DNA from: Pisaster brevispinus
Taxonomy: Eukaryota > Echinodermata > Asteroidea > Forcipulatida > Asteriidae
Length of the DNA stretch: 64,000 bases
Assembly (NCBI GenBank): GCA_023634235.1
Contig: JAMKCF010000016.1
Location: forward strand, 5,751,140-5,815,139
Direction of reading: 5' to 3'
The notes under the pieces were generated by a model. The model saw only the letters and a list, made by a program, of their open reading frames with translations. It made no database searches and was not told where the DNA came from. Below, piece by piece: positions 32,372 through 42,513 of the stretch. Every line of letters begins with the position of its first letter. Position 1 is the first letter of the stretch. A program made the translations under genes and the position numbers.

Positions 32372-33413
32372 TCTATCCTGACTTGTCTGGAGCATGGCAG
32401 CCTTGTCTCACATGCAATTGATGATCTCTCATTACTGGTAACAAAAGAGATTCCTCCTGATCAGTTACATTCATTGATGGAGAAATTGTTGGAGGAGCAG
32501 AAACAGCTTGTAAACCTCCACCAAGAAATGGCTACAAGTGTTAAACAAAGAGCAACTGACAGTCAACTGGATCTATCTACATCAGAAGACTTGTCAGAAT
32601 TAGATGTTCTTATGAGTAAGATTCACTTGGTGTCATTGAAGCTGAATCTGCAAAGGATGAAATCTGTTGATAAAGCTCAAGTGAAAACAGACACTAAAGT
32701 GTCAGAGAAACAACATCATGACATTGAAAAGGCTCATTCTACACTTCAGAAAGCATTGAACAAGCTTGGAAAAGCAATGAAAAGTGGATTTGATGTTAGA
32801 TCTTCTTTGAAAAGAAGTTATGGTTATAAATCTTCACATGTCAGAAAGGATGACACACAGTGGTACAGGACAGAAAGGGTATACTACTGCCAACAAATGC
32901 TAGTTGATGATTTGCAAGCGTTAGTTCCACAAACCATACTGGTAAAGGAGCCTGTATATCACAAGCAGTACATGGAGAATCTCAATGTGCTCATTAAGAC
33001 CCAGCAGCAATTGGTTCAAAACCTCACAGATCTGCAAAAGCAGAAAAAAGGCAGCAAGCTGGAGAAGGAGTCCTCTAAGCAAGACTACCTACCTGCAGGG
33101 GAGGTTGGCAAACAACAACTAAATGAACTGGAACTGATAACAGAACAGACTGAACTGATAAGAAGATGTCTCTACTGGGTACAATTACACCAGGAAGGCA
33201 TTTCTCATGAGGCCTTTTTTATGATATGTTCTTTACATATGGCGAATATTTTTCTAGTTAGGAGTGTTATGGAAACATGGATCGATGTCATGAAGAGACA
33301 TGTCAGCGATATGTCCATGGTGTATGGCGGAAATGGAGAACTTGTTTTCAATGAACAAATCATCATGAACAGTCAAAGGAGATTCTTAGATAAAGTGTGG
33401 AATGAAAGACAAG
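32372..33413 (+). CDS. Helical exon C1 of the ZU5-UPA gene
   Basis: 1042 bp between TTTATTTGTAG and CAAG|GTAAGAAC; phase 0 in, phase 1 out, 347 open codons starting SILTCLEHGSLVSHAIDD. Long amphipathic helices rich in Gln, Lys and Glu (HSLMEKLLEEQKQLVNLHQE; KIHLVSLKLNLQRMKSVDKA; NVLIKTQQQLVQNLTDLQKQ) suggest a coiled-coil bundle. No family recognised. It is the copy closest to the ZU5 exons and is followed in phase by C2, so it is the most likely N-terminal region of the ZU5-UPA protein. Relative to A1 it has an extra ~15-residue segment (SLKRSYGYKSSHVRK) that B1 shares in part. Confidence 0.8.
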
Positions 33414-33529
33414 GTAAGAACAAACTTATTACCAATGGCTTGTTATTGCAGTGAAGGATCAAACCATAAACATTTAACAATTCAAATCAATGGATATAAA
33501 ATTGACATTCGGGATAAAGAATAACTTTA

Positions 33530-33790
33530 GTGTTTCACCCATACACCTATGAGTGTTAAGCATACTTTCCCGGAAAAATCCTAGGAATTTGCCATTCTAG
33601 AGCAGATGTCTTATCACTAGACTAACGAGATTGTCCCTAAGACACCTGCTATAGAATTACAAAGGTCACTGGATTCAAACCCCACCTGAGTAATATGCCT
33701 GTGGATTTTCTTTTCATAGGCCTCTGGGAAAGTGGTGTATGAGTAGTATACAGTGCAAACACACATCGGTCTATGGGTACTACACAAGTA
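33530..33790 (+). mobile_element. Old SINE-derived segment after exon C1
   Basis: Contains GAGCAGATGTCTTATCACTA and AAGGTCACTGGATTCAAACC, then GTAATATGCCTGTGG; the same arrangement follows A1 and B1. It was inherited with the duplicated unit. Confidence 0.6.
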
Positions 33791-34068
33791 ATAATGTAGT
33801 TCAAATCAAGTTTATTATCTGGTTAAACCTGTATATTTTTACTACAGGTTTCATTTTTTTAACACAAGAATTAATTTAGAAATATCTAAAAGAAATATCT
33901 AAAAGTTTGTACTCTAAATTAAGAAAATTGATTTTGAAATGGTGTGAAGAAATGTGATGATGATTATTTTGATTTTTTCATGGCTGGTCTTTTGTTGAAG
34001 TTTGTAACCTGGTTTATGAGTTGAACATAATTTCTGAAAGGCCTGATTTATGTTTTTATATTTTATAG

Positions 34069-34136
34069 CTTCAGAGGAAAGGAAACATATGATATTTTCT
34101 GCTGGATACCAATCAATGCAAGATGACCCAACTGAG
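34069..34136 (+). CDS. Exon C2 of the ZU5-UPA gene
   Basis: 68 bp, acceptor TATTTTATAG, donor GAG|GTGAGA; phase 1 in, phase 0 out. Reads ASEERKHMIFSAGYQSMQDD then PTE. Conserved with A2 at the protein level, including HMI-SA-Y-SM-DDP, which supports real coding function. Confidence 0.75.
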
Positions 34137-35967
34137 GTGAGACACTCTCTCTGATTCAATATTGATTTAAGTCAATGGCTGATACCACTTTATAACCTTG
34201 GTAGTTTATTAGTGTCAGTCTACCTGTTAAAAATAAAATAGATTCTGCTGATACTGCTGAAAATAATCCAATCAAGGTTGATAGAAAAAAATGGAAGATT
34301 CCCGACGCTAACTGGTTAATGGTTGACCATCCACTTTATATATTTTGTGTACAATGTACCTTTGTTTATTTAAATGACAAGCTACTTGCTTGATTGTAAT
34401 TTTATTATAATGTATACATTCAATTAGGTTAATAATTTGTTTTCTCTTGTGGTAGAGAGGAAGGGAGCTTAAAGGTCAACTTGAACTAAAACACTTACAA
34501 AAATTGACCCTTAATATTTGTTTGTTGTGTGTTTAGTTATTATTTGGTCCTAAGTTTGAATTTTTGTGCGAAGCAATTTTGCTGAAATTCGATCGGAAAT
34601 ACTAGGTCCCTTTTAAAACATTTTTAAACTAGTGTTTTTTATCGCCATTGGCAGCGCTCCTTGTATTTTTGGAATCAATACGTCACACTTATATTGATTG
34701 CTTATATTCGTCTCTATGCATTTACTGATTGGTTTTTTGGATCATTACTTATTTTTTCAAGTTTTTTTCTCTCAATAACTTGTGTAAGTTGGTATCTTGC
34801 CGAGCAACTGTCAGTGGATTCCAGAAATAGTAAAAAGAGTTCCGAGGTGACTTTTTATTTCATTTTCCGAGGAATCCAGCGATGTTTGTTAACAATTCTC
34901 GGAAGGATCTCAAGTTGTCAAAAAGGTCCTTGAATGGTTTATATGAAGAAAGGATCACCAACCATATTTCACAAAATTTTACATTGTTGTTAAGTTGTTC
35001 ATAGATTTGTTGCGCTCGGAATAACTTATTGCCAGTGCGAAAGCCAACAAAATCATTGCAAAATTGATTTCCAAAGAAATCAAATTATTTCAATACGGCT
35101 CACTGGCATTTGACTATTTTATGGTTGCCATGATCTACTCGGCCAACTGTGATCTGTAAAACTACTACATATATTTGACAGAAATAATTCACCGGTGACA
35201 CAATCTTATTGAAAATAAGCGCTAGCCAATTAAAAAATGTGCCCATTGAACGTCTGCCCGCACTAATACAAATTGCACGGCCGAGGCACAAAATTGACAC
35301 GAACTACAGGGTTTGCATGTGCTTACACATGTATGATGCCAGTTGTGCGAACCGAGTGGCTCAGCTCCGCGAACATAATAAGCCCCTGCGAGATTTTGTC
35401 CTGTTCCTTTTCCCGAGAACTCCACTGGACACTTGAGCTGATATCACTCCCATCAGAAATGCTTGACGGAAAAAACTGTTCTTCATCAACACTGTAATAT
35501 GTCCAAAAACTGCTGCTTTCCGACATTTTGATCAGCCTATCTTTTGTTTTTGGGATGCCTTTTTGCATGTAAGACTACTGCGGGTTAAAAAAAAATTGAG
35601 TCCACTGGTGACGTCACAATTTTGTTTTGATCCCAGGCGCTTAAGAACTTTTTGTGTAACTGACGTTTTTGCCCAGAGGAACGCTGATTAAAATGTTTTT
35701 TTTTTTTAATGGTATTACACAATTTTTTATTGAGTTCCATTAATTTGTATATAATCATTATGCACTCGTTTACCTTTCTACAACTAAAAAACAATAATGT
35801 TAATTTTGATCAAGTTGATCTTTAAATTTAAAGTCTGTTTTTCAGGATATTTTTTATTTGTGTGTGTTTTTTTATTTTCAATATAAACAAGTTTGGACTC
35901 TCCACACCAAGTAACAAACAGGGTTTTGTGAATTGAAGGCAAACTTCATAATCTTTTTCTTCTCCAG
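34137..35967. other. Intron between C2 and the next exon
   Basis: No domain-bearing gene. A minus-strand frame at 35323-35568 encodes a Ser/Glu-rich peptide (SESSSFWTYYSVDEEQFFPS) of unknown meaning. The segment 34540-35650 has a different base feel from its flanks and may be an unrecognised insertion. Confidence 0.4.
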
Positions 35968-36037
35968 GTACAGGAACCTGAACTGGAAGTGATCCACAGC
36001 AGAATAGGAGAAATGTCTGTGTCAGATAAAGAGGACG
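35968..36037 (+). CDS. Linker exon of the ZU5-UPA gene
   Basis: Acceptor TTTTTCTTCTCCAG, donor GACG|GTATGT; phase 0 in, phase 1 out. Encodes VQEPELEVIHSRIGEMSVSD then KED, an acidic, probably unstructured linker. Good splice sites and phase fit on both sides. Confidence 0.65.
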
Positions 36038-36114
36038 GTATGTCAGCATATATCTGATATGAATGTCATGATTAGATTTTTCTTTAGAGTAAAAAACACC
36101 TAAATCCACAGGCA

Positions 36115-36290
36115 AAACACTCGGGATTGGATTCGAACCTACGACCTTTGCATTGCTAGAGCAGATGTCTCACCACTAGACCACCGAGATAGCCCAATGG
36201 CTAGTGGCAGGTCCGAATCCTTAGCAGCGGGTGGTGTACTGCAGCGATTTAATCGATGTAAATGTTTGCATTGGGGGTAAATACAATATT
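36115..36290 (-). mobile_element. tRNA-derived SINE, minus strand
   Basis: The minus-strand box-B region (complement of GGATTCGAACCTACGACC), the complement of GCTAGAGCAGATGTCTCACC and a TTTGCATTGGGGG end match the SINE at 7694-8063 read in reverse. Confidence 0.7.
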
Positions 36291-36399
36291 TTGGTACTGG
36301 AATTCTTGCTCCGTTTTTCCCCAGGGGGTGTTGTGTAATTCCCAATTCCAGACCTTAATCCTTTTGTTGTACAAAAAGGATTACAAGAGACAGATAGGC

Positions 36400-37560
36400 G
36401 GCCACCTTTTTTTCATTGTATTTATTGGCTCAAGTTGCTTCACTCCCTTGCCTCACTTCTCCTTGGTACACCTTGCCTTACTCTCTTTATCTTGCTACAC
36501 TCCCCCTTGGCTCAGGCACGCCGCCAAGAAGAAATTGTTAAGCAACCATTCCCAATGGTTGCCAAACAGTTCAAGGTAGAAACGGTTTAACAGCATTTGC
36601 CAAACCGTTGTAGGTTGTCATGAGCAACGAATTCAAGTTCTGGTGGTTCATTCATCGGGGTGTGGGTTTGAATCCCGGTCATGACACATGTGTCCTTGAG
36701 CAAGATGCTTTACTATAATTGCTTCTCTTCACCCAGGGTTATAAATGGGTACCTGCGAGGGTAGAGGTTGATATTGTGTTTGAAAAAGCCTTTGAAGCGC
36801 CAGTGCAGCTCGGGGCTAAATACTCCCCTGTTATTATGAATTTCAAATAAAACACACAAACCTTTAACGATCGTTGTCTATTTATTTCCAAAGTGCTTGC
36901 AAAGTGTTATTATACATTTAACTTTAAATCTATGTGTCCGTGTGTCCGTTTGGGGCAACTGTTCGACGGTTGCCGAACCGTTTCTGTTTGGACCGGGTAC
37001 CTTCGTTCTATTCATATTGCCTCACTCAACCTTGGCTTACATAGTCTCACTCTTTTCAACTTGCCTCACTCCACCTTGGCACGCCTTGCCTCGTTCTCTT
37101 CGTTTTGCCCCATCCCACCTATGCTTTCAGATTCCCAAACGGTTGAAGCTGAAAGAATGAAACGTTTGGAGCAATAATGGTTAAATGTCCTGCTTAAGGA
37201 CACAATTAAGTGTCAAGACTGGGATCCGAACCCACACCCCGCCAACACTGAAGCTTGAGTTTGGTGCACTTATCCACTCGGCCATGACACGCTTTACGTC
37301 ACTCTCTTCATCTTGCCTCACTCCATCTAAGCTCATATTACCTCATTTTGTTGATACTGCCTCATCCCACCTTGGCTTGCCCAGCTTCATTTTATCTATC
37401 CATGCTTCATCTTTCATCATCTTGGCTCACCTTGCTTCATCTGTTGTCATCTTGCCATGACTTCTTTGCTTTGCCTTGCCTTTACTTACCTCACTTCAGC
37501 TTTCTTCATCTTGCAGGCTTTCCTGCCTCTTCCTTGACCTGCCTGGGTCAATACAATTCC
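36400..37560. repeat. Degenerate pyrimidine-rich repeat with two SINE-like insertions
   Basis: A ~20-bp motif around TTGCCTCACTCCACCTTGG recurs many times (36430-36520, 37015-37110, 37310-37530). A SINE-like block at about 36600-36870 has GTGTGGGTTTGAATCCCGG, then TCCTTGAGCAAGATGCTTTA and TATAAATGGGTACCTG; a minus-strand tRNA-like fragment lies near 37205-37290. Open frames here are low-complexity artefacts. Confidence 0.65.
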
Positions 37561-37675
37561 ATTCTCTATCTTTCTACCTGTCATTTGTTTTTGAAAGAAG
37601 GATAAAGGAGATGTTATATGATAACAATTAAACATCACTTCTTGGTGCATTTAAAACTTCTAATTTGCTTTTTAG

Positions 37676-37725
37676 AAAAAACATCCATTGAATCACGAGA
37701 GACTGCTGAGAATACCTTAAAATCT
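37676..37725 (+). CDS. Linker exon of the ZU5-UPA gene
   Basis: Acceptor TTTGCTTTTTAG, donor TCT|GTAAGT (consensus); phase 1 in, phase 0 out. Encodes EKTSIESRETAENTLKS, a short Ser/Thr/Glu-rich linker. Confidence 0.65.
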
Positions 37726-37767
37726 GTAAGTATTGGAATAATTTCATTATTGTCAAGATGTGTATAC

Positions 37768-38170
37768 TGTTACGATCCAAATCTCAAAACTTTGTGTAAA
37801 AAAAAAGAAAAAAGATAAATGCCTGAGTATTCTCTGATGCAACAAAGAAATCAAACAAGGTGAGACTGATGTAAAGAACAAAGAATCTAAGTGATTTATT
37901 GATGAAACTATCAACCACTTCAACTATTGATTAGGTTTAACAAATGTACAATGCTTATGTTTAATAAACAAATATACATTTATCTTGTACTAACTAAGAA
38001 TATTTTACCGGGCAAAGGCATCAGCAGCGAGAAGGTATGGGCGAGGACCTAAGTCGGGAACTACAGGGGGCGAAACTTTAGCTCTAACTATGAGCTATCA
38101 CGGGGAATTCACTTTGACAAACGTTAAGAAACTACGGAAACAATGGGGATACAAGCTGGCTCCCGTCACA
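37768..38170. mobile_element. Candidate LTR (solo or end of a decayed element)
   Basis: Begins TGTTACGATCC and ends GCTCCCGTCACA, giving TG...CA inverted termini similar to the LTR ends at 1641/3934. About 403 bp, no coding. No flanking target duplication is visible (TATAC against AAATA), which lowers confidence. Confidence 0.4.
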
Positions 38171-39091
38171 AAATATTAGGAAGAAGATTTCAAAATACTG
38201 AAATGTAGATTTAGTTGAACATGTCCCTTCCAGAATTAAAGTCAGCTCTTCGCTGCACTCGGTTTACTCTCTCAAAATGCTTCTCAGACGAGTTGTACAC
38301 AATTACTGAAGTTGCGTAGCTTCCACCAGTCTTGAGTATTGAACCCTGTCGGAAATCTCTGCCAGTTTGAAATGAAAATGACTGCCAAGCGGTTTCAAGA
38401 ACAAAATGATACAAATGGAATTTGAGATACTGACATTTAAGTAAGATATAGACTAATCACATTAATTTCCTCAACAACAACTACAAATGCGTAGGCCGAT
38501 AGCTATACATATTTTCTACACTCTTGAAGGGGCCACCATTGAGATAGGATGCCATCTTTGAAAGTGGTGGTTGCTGCCCCAGTGGTATTGATAATATATT
38601 TACATGTATGAAAGTGACTGACGCTTATGACCTATAATTTGTCGACAGAACGAATGCCGTTGAGTTCTTTATACTGATATTGTTTTTTGGGGCTGTGAGA
38701 CTGCCATTTTGAAAAATAAGGTCGCCATTTTTAAAATAGTGGACCTAATAGTCTGATCTCACTCAATATTGCTTTTGTTTTAGTTGTTGGACTCGGAAAA
38801 CACATACATAGCACCTGTAATGACCATTCTAAGCCTCTTTACCTTTTGAGATACGTAGTTTTTTATCAGAATTTGCGGCCATTTTTCATAATGGCTGCCG
38901 GCCAAGACCACAGGCCAAATCAAATATAGCACTAGCTCATATCTTAAATTGTATGTTTTGGTATAAAGTACATGTTTGCAAAGTTTTATGCTTTTACCAC
39001 AAAGTGCACAAAATTTCCACTTATCCACTGGACTACATGGGAGTAAATGTACAATAAATTGTGTGTTTGTTTCTTTGTTTTTCTAATAAAG
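38171..39091. other. Intron stretch without recognisable feature
   Basis: Short ORFs only; several GCCATTTTT/AAAATGGC-like motifs occur around 38700-38900 but no structure I can name. Confidence 0.4.
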
Positions 39092-39191
39092 GATGGCATT
39101 GACAAGTCCATTGATGAAGACAGCAATCTGAGTGCTGAAGGAAATACTTCAACCACACAGACTACTCAGGCAGTTTCTCTGAAGACACCAG
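39092..39191 (+). CDS. Linker exon of the ZU5-UPA gene
   Basis: Acceptor TTTTTCTAATAAAG, donor CCAG|GTGAGC; phase 0 in, phase 1 out. Encodes DGIDKSIDEDSNLSAEGNTS then TTQTTQAVSLKTP, a Ser/Thr-rich acidic linker leading into the ZU5 exon. Confidence 0.7.
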
Positions 39192-39827
39192 GTGAGCAAA
39201 CAGTCAAAGGTTGACCCCTAGAAATTGTGTTTTGAGTTAAGGAATACTTGGCTATTACCATGAGGAGAAGCACTGTAGATGGGGATAAAGTACACATTGC
39301 TTTTGTCATGGTAATCAAATAGACATTTACACTTATGTGTATTGTTTTTGAAAAGAAAAGTTTACTCTAGTTATTCAAATTGAGGATTTTTTGCTGGTGG
39401 AAGGAGACAATCTGCTTAAGTTGTGCACTTGTAATCGTGGTCATCTTTAAGCAAGAGGAGGCTTGGAGGAGGCTTGGTTTGTGTGGGATGTTCACAATCT
39501 AAACCTATAAAAATGATCAAGTGAGGTCGCAGAGACACCTTGATAATACATTTTCTCTATGAGCTGTGGTGCTACTGAGAAGAACCGGAGAATGTCTGAT
39601 CATATTCAAGAGATTCCTGCAGTCAATCAAAGTACACTCATTGCAATGTCGAGTTGTTACACCACCCATTCTTTTTAGAGTAAGTTAATATACATGTGTC
39701 TCTGCAGACCTCACTTGATTGCATTCTCACCATGCACAGTTTGAAATCCCATTGATACCTATATGGCTCTTTTCTCTGAATAAAAATAATCTCATTGGGA
39801 ATGTGACAACTATGTTTTATTTTCCAG

Positions 39828-40453
39828 AAATATCTTCACATCTTAAAAAGCTGCTGAAAGAGTTTAACAAACAGACTGTGGGCATCAGTGACATTGAGAA
39901 GACTGACGTCTTGCTGCAGTTACCATACATGGCAGTTGGCTTCTTCGATAATATAGGTGGCATTTTGGCTCTGGAGAAATATGATGTGCACCTTTACATT
40001 CCGCCTGGTGCAATAGCTGAGGGCCCACCCCAACAAGTGTATATCTATGTCAACCCTGATGGAACAGTTGCTGATACAGTCAATGGTGAAGAGGAACAAT
40101 TGTCACCAGAGATTTACTGCGGTCCTCCAGGTCTTACATTTGAAGACAGTTTGGTGTTGTCGTTTCCTCATCATGCAGAGTCATCTGACTGGGAGTTTAC
40201 TGCTAAGATGTCTTCAGCTTCTTCAGCAGCCTGGCAAGCCCTGAATAACAGCACTGGTGGTCAGTTGGTGTCTGCTAAGGGAAACAAAGCAATTTTTCTG
40301 GTCAATCATTTCACTGGGTTTGCATTGTTTGGCAGATCCTTGGGTAACAGTAAAAAACGAGTGAGAGTTGGTGCCTTTGGAGATCATATCTTTGATCAGA
40401 GGAGTTATGCTTTTCGGGTTTATGTATGGAAGGATGACAGGGTGTCTGAGGAG
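39828..40453 (+). CDS. ZU5 domain exon
   Basis: Acceptor TTTATTTTCCAG, donor GAGGAG|GTAATA; phase 1 in, phase 0 out, 209 codons. After a short helix (SSHLKKLLKEFNKQ) comes a ZU5 domain: FFDNIGGILALEKYDVHLYI, PPGAIAEGPPQQVYIYVNPD, YCGPPGLTFEDSLVLSFPHH and VNHFTGFALFG. ZU5 is a beta-sandwich that binds its partner UPA and cytoskeletal or signalling proteins in UNC5, PIDD1, ankyrin and ZO-1. The end (RVRVGAFGDHIFDQ; YAFRVYVWKDD) starts the UPA domain. The HFS autoproteolysis site of PIDD1/UNC5CL-type ZU5 is not seen; the local sequence is HFTG, the common ankyrin/UNC5 form. The ATG upstream in the same frame is intronic. Confidence 0.9.
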
Positions 40454-40463
40454 GTAATAATTT

Positions 40464-40602
40464 GAATACATTTTTCAAACTGTATTTATGAAAGAACATT
40501 TAAGGAATTATTTTTATAGTGAAAATATGTATGGTGCATGCATTCAAGTAATTCATGGAAAAAGCTAGAAACAATAGACACATATCAAAACTTGTATATT
40601 TC
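40464..40602. repeat. Intron unit 1 of an old tandem duplication (left part)
   Basis: GAATACATTTTTCAAACTG...TTATGAAAGAACATTT...GCATGCATTCAAGTAATT aligns with 45690-45790. It is separated from the rest of its unit (45500-45690) by a short repeat and the DIRS element. Confidence 0.65.
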
Positions 40603-40780
40603 AGGTGCCTGCGCCCCCCCCTCTTGCCCCCCCCATATGAAATCACAGAAAAGTATATTCTTATAATATATAAATCAGTTAACATATTTAATGATAATCT
40701 TGAACTTCTTTGGCACCCCCAAATTTAATCTTTGCCCCCACTTGCCCCCCCAAATGAAAATGTCTAGTTACGCCACTGTG
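40603..40780. mobile_element. Short non-autonomous repeat ending GTTACGCCACTG
   Basis: C runs (GCGCCCCCCCCC; GCCCCCACTTGCCCCCCC) and the terminal CTAGTTACGCCACTG match the element at 25076-25285. Confidence 0.5.
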
Positions 40781-40849
40781 CATTATAATTTAAAAATTAT
40801 GTGAATGAATGAAACATAATTAGAATTCTATGAATAATAATGAAGTACA

Positions 40850-40984
40850 AGTCGAAGAGGGATTGCATTCCTTTCTACGCGATTGCGTGCGACCACACAA
40901 TACATTCAAAGGTTGTATTGATATTCAAATGAGCCCAGTGGGAGATGCCCATATATAAGCCATGGGGCAAGAGCCATCTTTTCT
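40850..40984. repeat. DIRS left inverted terminal repeat
   Basis: Reads GAGGGATTGCATTCC...GATATTCAAATGAGCCCAGT...GGGGCAAGAGCCATC and is the reverse complement of 45331-45467 with few differences. The outermost left end (40787-40849) is not part of this match but is copied in the ICR. Confidence 0.9.
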
Positions 40985-41052
40985 GAGGGTAGAAGTCATA
41001 AAGTTTTTGACCAAACAGTTGGGAGGGTACATAATCGCAGTTTTGGGCGGGA

Positions 41053-41169
41053 CCCTCTTCGACTTGTACTTCATTATTATTCATAGAATTCTAATTATGT
41101 TTCATTCATTCACATAATTTTTAAATTCTATTTCATAACACTCGTACAAGTCTTCAGAGGGATTGCATG
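41053..41169. repeat. DIRS internal complementary region (ICR)
   Basis: 41053-41127 is the reverse complement of the left end (40787-40861); 41124-41169 is the reverse complement of the right end (about 45453-45498). The two parts meet at a shared AATT. Such a junction is the diagnostic feature of DIRS1-type elements. Confidence 0.92.
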
Positions 41170-41295
41170 TTCAAAGTTAGTTACAAACCCACTGTGATGG
41201 TCAAAACAAATATATATACATATACACCAAAACGTCTGAGAATATTGATCATGATGTTTTATTATCAAGTTTTTCCAACAAAAATATAAAGTAGT

Positions 41296-42513
41296 TTACA
41301 TACCAGATTTAAGCACTACTTCACCGAATGATACTTCTTCGGTTGGCTTATTATAAAACTTAGCAAACGTATTTGCGTTTGTCCAGTCTGCTGTTTTCAA
41401 TATTTCTTTGAGCGTTACACCGTGTGCAAAAGCTGCTGAGGTGGATGCACTGCGAAAACTATGAGCAGTGTAGATAGCAGGATCTATTCCCGCTTCACAT
41501 AAGACGGTTTTCATCCATCTAGCCACCGTTGCAGTTGTTACTTTTTTATGTGGCTTTTTAGTCGAAATGAACAGTTTTGTTTCTTTACTTTCTGCTCTTA
41601 GACTTTCAGTACGATCTAATTAATCTTTCAATGTGCGGAGAACGCATACTTTCGGGTTCTCGTCAAAATTATTAAGAACTACTTTGTTTTGTCCCAAACT
41701 TCTCTTTGGGCAATTAGTTTTCAATATATCTATAACAGAAATAACACAAGAGTTATCTGTAAAGTTCAAGTAACGAGTATCAAAACTAGCGAGCGTTTGT
41801 GTCCTCTGGGCTGACACAAGTGCCATTAAAGTTACAAGTTTCTGGCTTAAAACCAACAACGAAAGTTTATTGTTAAGTGGCAATGATTTTACATAATCTA
41901 ACACGCTTGAAACCTTCCATGTTTTAGAATATCTTGGTTTCGGGGGTGTTGTATTAAATACCCCTCTCATTAAGCGTACTATTAGCGGGTGTTGTCCCGC
42001 TGCATGTCCCTCTAATAAAGGTAGAACTGATGACAGAGCTGATCTGTATGTGTTTAAGGTGGAATATGATTTTCCATTGCAATGTTCATAGGCTAAAAAA
42101 TTGACTATGTCCGCTACAGCTGGAGATAATGGATTAACCTGTTGTCCACTACACCAACTAGTCCAACATTTCCATGCCGACTCGTATTGCGATTTTGTCC
42201 GTGATCGCCATGAATTTGCGATGAGATTTGAAGCTTCTTTCGAAATGCCTGTTGCTTTCCAATGTTCCCTGAGATTACCCAAGCGGTCAGGTGTAGGTTT
42301 GGAACGATTTGATGTGGTTGATACATCAGACAATTTTCCGGTAGTTTGATTGGGTTTGCAATCACCATCTGTAGCAACCGTGGAAACCACGGCTGGGCCT
42401 TCCAGAGGGGGGCGATGAGAAGGCAACACGGAGTTTGATCTCGTGATACTTTGTCCAGAATTCTGCACAGCAAACAAAATGGTGGAAAAATATAAGGTGT
42501 CATACATGACCAT
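41296..42513 (-). pseudogene. DIRS tyrosine recombinase, one in-frame stop
   Basis: Minus-strand frame with an N-terminal core-binding part (SQYESAWKCWTSWCSGQQVN; VNFLAYEHCNGKSYSTLNTY) and a catalytic domain holding the first Arg in LVSAQRTQTLASFD, the HxxR motif in TAHSFRSASTSAAF and the nucleophile Tyr in ANTFAKFYNKP. It would join the circular cDNA to the target. A TAA at 41620-41622 splits the frame in the middle of the catalytic domain; both halves are otherwise in the same frame. It overlaps the end of the RT/RNase H ORF by 400 bp, as is usual in DIRS. Confidence 0.9.

Noticed and set aside
35323..35568. Minus-strand Ser/Glu-rich ORF as a host gene
   Set aside because: 81 codons with no recognised domain and no clear promoter or splice context; left as an unexplained open frame in the intron.
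36262..37605. Overlapping plus-strand ORFs rich in Ser/Leu/His
   Set aside because: They are translations of the pyrimidine-rich CTCACTCCACCTTGG repeat, in several frames at once.
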